From positions 1,364,001 to 1,428,000 of the forward strand of contig NW_027478419.1 in assembly GCF_051014685.1 (NCBI RefSeq): 64,000 nt of DNA, in the 5' to 3' direction. Both the position numbers and the translations under genes were made by a program. A model generated the notes under the pieces. That model ran no database searches. It worked only from the letters and a program-made list of their open reading frames with translations, and was not told the origin of the DNA. Numbering within the stretch: the first letter of the stretch is position 1; every line of letters begins with the position of its first letter. This DNA comes from Ptiloglossa arizonensis (taxonomy: Eukaryota; Arthropoda; Insecta; Hymenoptera; Colletidae). Below are positions 1 through 10,600 of the stretch, piece by piece.

Positions 1-61
1 CGTACTTCTCTCCTAGGCCGTCCTAGTCATTAGTTTCGAGCATCAGAACTGCGAAAATTTT

Positions 62-236
62 GAGTTTCTCAAGCGTTTCTTACCTCCAAACTGCCACATC
101 TCGCGAACGGATTGACCAATCCGCAAAATTTCTATTGCATCTGAAAGTAGAAACTCGCCCGATTACAACGGTATGCGTACTTCTCCCCTAGGCCGTTCTA
201 GTCATTCGCTTCGAGCATCAGAACTGCGAAAATTTT
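62..236. repeat. Reference monomer (first complete 175-bp unit)
   Basis: This is the first complete unit, used here as phase reference. A consensus built by eye has 78 G+C in 175 (about 45%) and 13 CpG dinucleotides, with 46 C and 32 G on this strand. It contains the palindromes TCGCGA and CCTAGG and the 8-bp palindrome AAAATTTT at its end. Near its middle lies the dyad CGGATTG-AC-CAATCCG. The most variable positions between monomers are the base after TTA in the TTACCT/TTACAT/TTACTT/TTATCT site, the dyad centre, the GCGCAC/GCGTAC/GTGTAG site, and the TTCTAG/TTCCAG/CTCTAG site. Variants at the last two sites are linked: GTGTAG often travels with TTCCAG. Confidence 0.95.
157..173 (-). other. 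CENP-B-box-like 17-mer (representative copy)
   Basis: On the minus strand this reads TACCGTTGTAATCGGGC. The CENP-B box core is nTTCGnnnnAnnCGGGn. Seven of nine core bases match, the two misses being TT to AC at the start. Most A- and E-type monomers keep the 17-mer. The 174-bp monomers lose a base within it, and D types often alter it (CCTG, or C in place of the central T on the plus strand). It may be a chance likeness. Confidence 0.35.
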
Positions 237-1134
237 GAATTTCTCAAGCGTTTCTTACTTCCAATCTGCCACATCTCGCGAACGGATCGACCAATCCGCA
301 AAATTTCTGTTGCATCTGAAAGTAGAAACTCGCCCGATTACATCGGTATGCGTACTTTCCCCCTAGGCCGTTCTAGTTATTCGTTTCAAGCATCAGAACT
401 GCGCAAATTTTGAGTTTCTCAAGCGCTTCCTACTTCCAAACTGCCATATCTCGTGAACGGATCCACCAATCCGCAAAATTTCTGTTGCATCTGAAAGTAG
501 AAACTCGCCCGATTACAACGGTATGCGCACTTTTCCCCTAGGCCGTTCTAGTTATTCGTGTCGAGCATTAGAACTGCGAAAATTTTGAGTTTCTCAAGGG
601 TTTCTTACCTCCAAACTGCCATATCTCGCGAACGCATTGACCAATCCGCAAAATTTCTGTTGCATCTGAAAGTAGAAACTCGCCCGATTACAACGGTATG
701 CGTACTTCTCCACTAGGCCGTTCTAGTCAGTCGTTTCGAGCATCAGAACTGCGAAAATTTTGCGTTTCTCAAGCGTTTCTTACATCCAAACTGCCACATC
801 TCGCGAACGGATTGACCAATCCGCAAAATTTCTGTTGCATCTGAAAGTAGAAACTCGCCCGATTACAACGGTATGCGTACTTTTCCCCTAGGCCGTTCTA
901 GTTATTCGTTTCGTGAATCAGACCTGCGAAAATTTTGCGTTTCTCAAGCGTTTCTTACATCCAAACTGCCATATCTCGCGAACGGATTGATCGATCCGCA
1001 AAATTTCTGTTGCATCTGAAAGTAGAAACTCGCCCGATTACAACGGTATGCGCACTTTTCCCCTAGGCCGTTCTAGTTACTCGTTTCGAGCATCAGAACT
1101 GCGAAAATTTTGAGTTTCTCAAGCGTTTCTTATC

Positions 1135-4100
1135 TCCAAACTGCCATATCTCGCGAACGGATCGACCAATCCGCAAAATTTCTGTTGCATCTGCAAGTAG
1201 AAACTCGCCCGATTACAACGGTATGCCTACTTTTCCCCTAGGCAGTTTTAGTTATTCGTTTCGAGCATCAGAACTGCGCAAATTTTGAGTTTCTCAAGCG
1301 TTTCTTACATCCAAACTGCCATATCTCGCGAACGGATTGACCAATCCGCAAAATTTCTGTTGCATCTGAAAGTAGAAACTCGCCCGATTAAAACGGTATG
1401 CGCACTTTTCCCCTAGGCCGTTCTAGTTACTCGTTTCGAGCATCAGAGCTGCGAAAATTTTGAGTTTCTCAAGCGTTTCTTACCTCCAAACTGCCATATC
1501 TCGCGAACGGATGGATCAATCCGCAAAATTTCTGTTGCATCTGAAAGTAGAAACTCGCCCGATTACAACGGTATGTGTAGTTTGCCCCTAGGCCGTTCTA
1601 GTCATTCGTTTCGAGCATCAGAACTGCGCAAGTTTTGAGTTTCTCAAGCGTTTCTTACCCCCAAACTGCCATATCTCGCGAACGGATTGACCAATCCGCA
1701 ATATTTCTGTTGCATCTGAAAGTAGAAACTCGCCCGATTACAACGGTATGCGCACTTTTCCCCTAGGCCGTTCTAGTTATTCGTTTCGAGCATCAGAACT
1801 GCGAAAATTTTGAGTTTCTCAAGCGTTTCTTACATCCAAACTGCCATATCTCGCGAACGGATTGACCGATCTGCAAAATTTCTGTTGCATCTGAAAGTAG
1901 AAACTCGCCCGATTACAACGGTATGCGTACTTTTCCCCTAGTCCGTTCTAGTTATTCGTTTCGTGCATCAGAACTGCGAAAATTTTGCGTTTCTCAAGCG
2001 TTTCTTACATCCAAACTGCCATATCTCGCGAACGGATTGACCAATCCGCAAAATTTCTGTTGCATCTGAAAGTACAAACTCGCCCGATTACAACGGTATG
2101 TGTAGTTTTCCCCTAGGCCGTTCCAGTTATTCGTTTCGAGCATCAGAACTGCGAAAATTTTGAGTTTCTCAAGCGTTTCTTACATCCAAACTGCCATATC
2201 TCGCGAACGGAATGACCGATCCGCATAATTTCTGTTGCATCTGAAAGTAGAAACTCGCCCGATTACAACGGTATGCGCACTTTTCCCTTAGGCCGTTCTA
2301 GTTATTCGTGTCGAGCATCAGAACTGCGAAAATTTTGAGTTTCTCAAGCGTTTCTTACCTCCAAACTGCCATATCTCGCGAACTCATTGACCAATCCGCA
2401 AAATTTCCTTTGCATCTGAAAGTAGAAACTCGCCCGATTACAACGGTATGCGTACTTCTCCCCTAGGCCGTTCTAGTCAGTCGTTTCGAGCATCAGAACT
2501 GCGAAAATTTTGCGTTTCTCAAGCGTTTCTTACCTCCAAACTGCCATATCTCGCGAACGGATCGACCAATCCGCAAAATTTCTGTTGCATCTGCAAGTAG
2601 AAACTCGCCCGATTACAACGGTATGCCTACTTTTCCCCTAGGCAGTTTTAGTTATTCGTTTCGAGCATCAGAACTGCGCAAATTTTGAGTTTCTCAAGCG
2701 TTTCTTACATCCAAACTGCCATATCTCGCGAACGGATTGACCAATCCGCAAAATTTCTGTTGCATCTGAAAGTAGAAACTCGCCCGATTAAAACGGTATG
2801 CGCACTTTTCCCCTAGGCCGTTCTAGTTACTCGTTTCGAGCATCAGAGCTGCGAAAATTTTGAGTTTCTCAAGCGTTTCTTACCTCCAAACTGCCATATC
2901 TCGCGAACGGATGGATCAATCCGCAAAATTTCTGTTGCATCTGAAAGTAGAAACTCGGCCGATTACAACGGTATGTGTAGTTTTCCCCTAGGCCGTTCTA
3001 GTCATTCGTTTCGAGCATCAGAACTGCGCAAGTTTTGAGTTTCTCAAGCGTTTCTTACCCCCAAACTGCCATATCTCGCGAACGGATTGACCAATCCGCA
3101 ATATTTCTGTTGCATCTGAAAGTAGAAACTCGCCCGATTACAACGGTATGCGCACTTTTCCCCTAGGCCGTTCTAGTTATTCGTTTCGAGCATCAGAACT
3201 GCGAAAATTTTGAGTTTCTCAAGCGTTTCTTACATCCAAACTGCCATATCTCGCGAACGGATTGACCGATCTGCAAAATTTCTGTTGCATCTGAAAGTAG
3301 AAACTCGCCCGATTACAACGGTATGCGTACTTTTCCCCTAGTCCGTTCTAGTTATTCGTTTCGTGCAACAGAACTGCGAAAATTTTGCGTTTCTCAAGCG
3401 TTTCTTACATCCAAACTGCCATATCTCGCGAACGGATTGACCAATCCGCAAAATTTCTGTTGCATCTGAAAGTACAAACTCGCCCGATTACAACGGTATG
3501 TGTAGTTTTCCCCTAGGCCGTTCCAGTTATTCGTTTCGAGCATCAGAACTGCGAAAATTTTGAGTTTCTCAAGCGTTTCTTACATCCAAACTGCCATATC
3601 TCGCGAACGGAATGACCGATCCGCATAATTTCTGTTGCATCTGAAAGTAGAAACTCGCCCGATTACAACGGTATGCGCACTTTTCCCTTAGGCCGTTCTA
3701 GTTATTCGTGTCGAGCATCAGAACTGCGAAAATTTTGAGTTTCTCAAGCGTTTCTTACCTCCAAACTGCCATATCTCGCGAACGCATTGACCAATCCGCA
3801 AAATTTCTGTTGCATCTGAAAGTAGAAACTCGCCCGATTACAACGGTATGCGTACTTCTCCCCTAGGCCGTTCTAGTCAGTCGTTTCGAGCATCAGAACT
3901 GCGAAAATTTTGCGTTTCTCAAGCGTTTCTTACCTCCAAACTGCCATATCTCGCGAACGGATCGACCAATCCGCAAAATTTCTGTTGCATCTGCAAGTAG
4001 AAACTCGCCCGATTACAACGGTATGCCTACTTTTCCCCTAGGCAGTTTTAGTTATTCGTTTCGAGCATCAGAACTGCGCAAATTTTGAGTTTCTCAAGCG

Positions 4101-5025
4101 TTTCTTACATCCAAACTGCCATATCTCGCGAACGGATTGACCAATCCGCAAAATTTCTGTTGCATCTGAAAGTAGAAACTCGCCCGATTAAAACGGTATG
4201 CGCACTTTTCCCCTAGGCCGTTCTAGTTACTCGTTTCGAGCATCAGAGCTGCGAAAATTTTGAGTTTCTCAAGCGTTTCTTACCTCCAAACTGCCATATC
4301 TCGCGAACGGATGGATCAATCCGCAAAATTTCTGTTGCATCTGAAAGTAGAAACTCGCCCGATTACAACGGTGTGTGTAGTTTTCCCCTAGGCCGTTCTA
4401 GTCATTCGTTTCGAGCATCAGAACTGCGCAAGTTTTGAGTTTCTCAAGCGTTTCTTACCCCCAAACTGCCATATCTCGCGAACGGATTGACCAATCCGCA
4501 ATATTTCTGTTGCATCTGAAAGTAGAAACTCGCCCGATTACAACGGTATGCGCACTTTTCCCCTAGGCCGTTCTAGTTATTCGTTTCGAGCATCAGAACT
4601 GCGAAAATTTTGAGTTTCTCAAGCGTTTCTTACATCCAAACTGCCATATCTCGCGAACGGATTGACCGATCTGCAAAATTTCTGTTGCATCTGAAAGTAG
4701 AAACTCGCCCGATTACAACGGTATGCGTACTTTTCCCCTAGTCCGTTCTAGTTATTCGTTTCGTGCATCAGAACTGCGAAAATTTTGCGTTTCTCAAGCG
4801 TTTCTTACATCCAAACTGCCATATCTCGCGAACGGATTGACCAATCCGCAAAATTTCTGTTGCATCTGAAAGTACAAACTCGCCCGATTACAACGGTATG
4901 TGTAGTTTTCCCCTAGGCCGTTCCAGTTATTCGTTTCGAGCATCAGAACTGCGAAAATTTTGAGTTTCTCAAGCGTTTCTTACATCCAAACTGCCATATC
5001 TCGCGAACGGAATGACCGATCCGCA
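1135..5025. repeat. 8-monomer higher-order repeat (1,400 bp), 2.8 copies
   Basis: Rare variants recur at exactly 1,400-bp spacing. TATGCCTAC followed by TAGGCAGTTTTAG ends its first motif at 1,230, 2,630 and 4,030. Units run about 1,135-2,534, 2,535-3,934 and 3,935-5,025. The last is cut short where GCATAATTT would be expected but GCAAAATTT is found. Differences between units are few: GAACTCATTG and TTTCCTTTGC near 2,384-2,410 in unit 1 against GAACGCATTG and TTTCTGTTGC in unit 2, CTCGGCC near 2,957 and CGTGCAACAG near 3,364 in unit 2, and GGTGTGTG near 4,371 in unit 3. Within a unit the eight monomers differ much more from each other than equivalent monomers differ between units, which defines a higher-order repeat. 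Confidence 0.93.
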
Positions 5026-6886
5026 AAATTTCTGTTGCATCTGAAAGTAGAAACTCGCCCGATTACAACGGTATGCGCACTTTTCCCCTAGGCCGTTCTA
5101 GTTACTCGTTTCGAGCATCAGAGCTGCGAAAATTTTGAGTTTCTCAAGCGTTTCTTACATCCAAACTGCCATATCTCGCGAACGGATGGATCATTCCGCA
5201 AAATTTCTGTTGCATCTGAAAGTAGAAACTCGCCCGATTACAACGGTATGCGTACTTTTCCCCTAAGCTGTTCTAGTTATTCGTTTCGTGCATCAGAACT
5301 GCGAAAATTTTGCGTTTCTCAAGCGTTTCTTACATCCAAACTGCCATATCTCGCGAACGGATTGACCGATCCGCAAAATTTCTGTTGCATCTGAAAGTAG
5401 AAACTCGCCCGATTACAACGGTATGCGCACTTTTCCCCTAGGCCGTCCTAGTTACTCGTTTCGAGCATCAGAACTGCGAAAATTTTGAGTTTCTCAAGCG
5501 TTTCTTATCTCCAAACTGCCATATCTCGCGAACGGATCGACCAATCCGCAAAATTTCTGTTGCATCTGCAAGTAGAAACTCGCCCGATTACAACGGTATG
5601 CGTACTTTTCCCCTAGGCAGTTCTAGTTATTCGTGTCGAGCATCAGAACTGCGAAAATTTTGAGTTTCTCAAGCGTTTCTTACCTCCAAACTGCCATATC
5701 TCGCGAACGGAATCACCAATCCGCAAAATTTCTGTTGCATCTGAAAGTAGAAACTCGCCCGATTAAAACGGTATGCGCACTTTTCCCCTAGGCCGTTCTA
5801 GTCATTCGTTTCGAGCATCAGAACTGCGAAAATTTTGAGTTTCTCAAGCGTTTCTTACATCCAAACTGCCATATGTCGCGAACGGAATGACCGATCCGCA
5901 TAATTTCTGTTGCATCTGAAAGTAGAAACTCGCCCGATTACAACGGTATGCGCACTTTTCCCCTAGGCCGTTCTAGTTATTCGTGTCGAGCATCAGATCT
6001 GCGCAAATTTTGAGTTTCTCAAGCGTTTCTTACCTCCAAACTGCCATATCTCGCGAACGGATTGACCAATCCGCAAAATTTCTGTTGCATCTGAAAGTAC
6101 AAACTCGCCCGATTACAACGGTATGTGTAGTTTTCCCCTAGGCCGTTCCAGTTATTCGTTTCGAGCATCAGAACTGCGAAAATTTTGAGTTTCTCAAGCG
6201 TTTCTTACATCCAAACTGCCATATCTCGCGAACGGAATGACCGATCCGCATAATTTCTGTTGCATCTGAAAGTAGAAACTCGCCCGCTTACAACGGTATG
6301 CGCACTTTTCCCTTAGGCCGTTCTAGTTATTCGTGTCGAGCATCAGAACTGCGAAAATTTTGAGTTTCTCTAGCGTTTCTTACCTCCAAACTGCCATATC
6401 TCGCGAACGCATTCACCAATCCGCAAAATTTCTGTTGCATCTGAAAGTAGAAACTCGCCCGATTACAACGGTATGCGTACTTCTCCCCTAGGCCGTTCTA
6501 GTCAGTCGTTTCGAGCATCAGAACTGCGAAAATTTTGCGTTTCTCAAGCGTTTCTTACCTCCAAACTGCCACATCTCGCGAACGGATTGACCAATCCGCA
6601 AAATTTCTGTTGCATCTGAAAGTAGAAACTCGCCCGATTACAACGGTATGTGTAGTTTTCCCCTAGGCCGTTCCAGTTATTCGTTTCGAGCATCAGAACT
6701 GCGAAAATTTTGAGTTTCTCAAGCGTTTCTTACATCCAAACTGCCATATCTCGCGAACGGATTGGCCGATCCGCAAAATTTCTGTCGCATCTGAAAGTAG
6801 AAACTCGCCCGATTACAACGGTATGCGCACTTTTCCCCTAGGCCGTTCTAGTTATTCGTTTCGAGCATCAGAACTGCGCAAATCTT

Positions 6887-7060
6887 GAGTTTCTCAAGCG
6901 TTTCTTACCTCCAAACTGCCATGTCTTGCGAACGGATTGACCAATCCGCAATATTTCTGTTGCATCTGAACGTACAAACTCGCCCGATACAACGGTATGT
7001 GTAGTTTTCCCCTAGGCCGTTCTAGTTATTCGTGTCGAGCATCAGAACTGCGAAAATTTT
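6887..7060. repeat. 174-bp marker monomer, block A
   Basis: One T is missing in GCCCGATTACAAC, giving GCCCGATACAAC at 6,983-6,994. The same monomer also carries AATCTTGAG (just upstream), a TCTTGCGAAC change, CAATATTTC and GAACGTACAAAC. This linked haplotype recurs in the other 174-bp monomers, so they share one ancestor. The upstream edge holds a perfect hairpin CTTGAG-TTT-CTCAAG (6,884-6,898), one base pair longer than in the common monomer. Confidence 0.95.
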
Positions 7061-7636
7061 GAGTTTCTCAAGCGTTTCTTACCTCCAAACTGCCATATCT
7101 CGCGAACGGATTCACCAATCCGCAAAATTTCTGTTGCACCTGAAAGTAGAAACTCGCCCGATTACAACGGTATGCGTACTTTTCCCCTAGGCCGCTCTAG
7201 TTACTCGTTTCGAGCATCAGAGCTGCGAAAATTTTGAGTTTCTCGAGCGTTTCTTATCTCCAAACTGCCATATCTCGCGAACGGATTGACCGATCCGCAA
7301 AATTTCTGTTGCATCTGAAAGTAGAAACTCGCCCGATTACAACGGTATGCGCACTTTTCCCCGAGGCCTTTCTAGTTATTCGTGTCGAGCATCAGAACTG
7401 CGAAAATTTTGAGTTTCTCAAGCGTTTCTTACCTCCAAACTGCCATATCTCGCGAACGGATTCACCAATCCGCAAAATTTCTGTTGCATCTGAAAATAGA
7501 AACTCGCCCGATTACAACGGTATGCGTACTTTTCCCCTAGGCCGCTCTAGTTACTCGTTTCGAGCATCAGAGCTGCGAAAATTTTGAGTTTGTCGAGCGT
7601 TTCTTATCTCCAAACTGCCATATCTCGCGAACGGAT

Positions 7637-10600
7637 TCACCAATCCGCAAAATTTCTGTTGCACCTGAAAGTAGAAACTCGCCCGATTACAACGGTATGC
7701 GTACTTTTCCCCTAGGCCGCTCTAGTTACTCGTTTCGAGCATCAGAGCTGCGAAAATTTTGAGTTTCTCGAGCGTTTCTTATCTCCAAACTGCCATATCT
7801 CGCGAACGGATCGACCAATCCGCAAAATTTCTGTTGCATCTGAAAGTAGAAACTCGCCCGATTACATCGGTATGCGTACTTTTCCCCTAGGCCGTTCTAG
7901 TTATTCGTTTCGAGCATCAGAACTGCGAAAATTTTGAGTTTCTCAAGCGTTTCTTACATCCAAACTGCCACATCTCGCGAACGGATTGACCAATCCGCAA
8001 AATTTCTGTTGCATCTGAAAGTAGAAACTCGCCTGATTACAACGGTATGTGTAGTTTTCCACTTGACCGTTCCAGTTATTCGTGTCGAGCATCAGAACTG
8101 CGAAAATTTTGAGTTTCTCAAGCGTTTCTTACCTCCAAACTGCCATATCTCGCGAACGGATTGACCAATCCGCAAAATTTCTGTTGCATTTGAATGTAGA
8201 AACTCGCCCGATTACAACGGTATGTGTAGTTTTCCCCTAGGCCGTTCCAGTTATTCGTTTCGACCATCAGAACTGCGAAAATTTTGAGCTTCTCAAGCGT
8301 TTCTTACATCCAATCTGCCACATCTCGCGAACGGATTGATCAATCCGGAAAATTTCTGTTGCATCTGAAAGTAGAAACTCGCCCGATTACAACGGTATGC
8401 GCACTTTTCCCCTAGGCCGTTCTAGTTATTAGTTTCGAGCTTCAGAACTGCGAAAATTTTGAGTTTCTCAAGCGTTTCTTACTTCCAAACTGCCACATCT
8501 CGCGAACGGATCGACCAATCCGCAAAATTTCTGTTGCATCTGAAAGTAGAAACTCGCCCGATTACATCGGTATGCGTACTTTTCCCCTAGGCCGTTCTAG
8601 TTATTCGTTTCGAGCATCAGAAATGCGAAAATTTTGAGTTTCTCAAGCGTTTCTTACATCCAAACGGCCATATCTCGCGAACGGATTGACCAATCCGCAT
8701 GATTTCTCTTGCATCTGAAAGTAGAAACTCGCCCGACTACAACGGTAGGTGTAGTTTTCCCCTAGGCCGTTCTAGTTATTCGTTTCGAGCATCAGAACTG
8801 CGAAAATTTTGAGTTTCTCAAGCGTTTCTTACATCCAAACTGCCACATCTCGCGAACGGATCGACCAATCCGCAAAATTTCTGTTGCATCTGAAAGTAGA
8901 AACTCGCCTGATTACAACGGTATGTGTAGTTTTCCCCTAGACCGTTCCAGTTATTCGTTTCGAGAATCAGAACTGCGAAAATTTTGAGTTTCTCAAGCGT
9001 TTCTTACCTCCAAACTGCCATATCTCGCGAACGGATTGACCAATCCGCAAAATTTCTGTTGCATCTGAAAGTAGAAACTGGCCCGATTACAACGGTATGC
9101 GCACTTTTCCCCTAGGCCGTTCTGGTTATTCGTTTCGAGCATCAGAACTGCGAAAATTTTGAGTTTCTCAAGCGTTTCTTACATCCAAACGGCCATATCT
9201 CGCGAACGGATTGACCAACCCGCATGATTTCTGTTGCATCTGAAAGTAGAAACTCGCCCGACTACAACGGTAGGTGTAGTTTTCCCCTAGGCCGTTCTAG
9301 TTATTAGTTTCGAGCTTCAGAACTGCGAAAATTTTGAGTTTCTCAAGCGTTTCTTACTTCCAAACTGCCACATCTCGCGAACGGATCGACCAATCCGCAA
9401 AATTTCTGTTGCATCTGAAAGTAGAAACTCGCCCGATTACATCGGTATGCGTACTTTTCCCCTAGGCCGTTCTAGTTATTAGTTTCGAGCATCAGAACTG
9501 CGAAAATTTTGAGTTTCTCAAGCGTTTCTTACTTCCAAACTGCCACATCTCGCGAACGGATCGACCAATCCGCAAAATTTCTATTGCATCTGAAAGTAGA
9601 AACTCGCCCGATTACATCGGTATGCGTACTTTTCCCCTAGGCCGTTCTAGTTATTCGTTTCGAGCATCAGAAATGCGAAAATTTTGAGTTTCTCAAGCGT
9701 TTCTTACATCCAAACGGCCATATCTCGCGAACGGATTGACCAATCCGCATGATTTCTGTTGCATCTGAAAGTAGAAACTCGCCCGACTACAACGGTATGC
9801 GTACTTTTCCCCTAGGCCGTTCTAGTTATTCGTTTCGAGCATCAGAACTGCGAAAATTTTGAGTTTCTCAAGCGTTTCTTACATCCAAACTGCCACATCT
9901 CGCGAACGGATCGACCAATCCGCAAAATTTCTGTTGCATCTGAAAGTAGAAACTCGCCTGATTACAACGGTATGTGTAGTTTTCCCCTAGACCGTTCCAG
10001 TTATTCGTTTCGAGAATCAGAACTGCGAAAATTTTGAGTTTCTCAAGCGTTTCTTACCTCCAAACTGCCATATCTCGCGAACGGATTGACCAATCCGCAA
10101 AATTTCTGTTGCATCTGAAAGTAGAAACTGGCCCGATTACAACGGTATTCGCACTTTTCCCCTAGGCCGTTCTGGTTATTCGTTTCGAGCATCAGAACTG
10201 CGAAAATTTTGAGTTTCTCAAGCGTTTCTTACATCCAAACGGCCATATCTCGCGAACGGATTGACCAACCCGCATGATTTCTGTTGCATCTGAAAGTAGA
10301 AACTCGCCCGACTACAACGGTAGGTGTAGTTTTCCCCTAGGCCGTTCTAGTTATTAGTTTCGAGCTTCAGAACTACGAAAATTTTGAGTTTCTCAAGCGT
10401 TTCTTACTTCCAAACTGCCACATCTCGCGAACGGATCGACCAATCCGCAAAATTTCTGTTGCATCTGAAAGTAGAAACTCGCCCGATTACATCGGTATGC
10501 GTACTTTTCCCCTAGGCCGTTCTAGTTATTCGTTTCGAGCATCAAAACTGCGAAAATTTTGAGTTTCTCAAGCGTTTCTTACATCCAAACGGCCATATCT

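Larger units (their letters stand above)
28..7636. repeat. Block A: third, rearranged copy of the A-like segment
   Basis: From about 28 the sequence matches 20,852 onward at a fixed offset of 20,824, with only rare substitutions by eye (for example T/C or G differences at 134 and 1,574). Near 4,140 the offset drops to 19,599, so this block has 7 monomers (1,225 bp) absent from the other copies. Near 5,620 it becomes 19,949, so the other copies have 2 monomers (350 bp) absent here. The match ends at about 7,636, where the dyad reads GGATTCACC here and GGATTGATC in the partner. Positions 1-27 carry five mismatches to the partner and seem to lie outside the homology. The block therefore shares a recent origin with 20,852-27,585 and 38,168-44,901. 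Confidence 0.9.

Noticed and set aside
7234..7587. 117-residue plus-strand open frame recurring at 27,183, 28,931, 30,680, 32,428, 33,652, 35,400 and in copy 2
   Set aside because: It starts at a TTG, spans two monomers, and because 175 is not a multiple of 3 its second half is the same DNA read in another frame. It recurs only with the CCGAGGCCTTTC dimer, in which the usual CCTAGG stop (TAG) is lost. This is a repeat by-product, not a gene.
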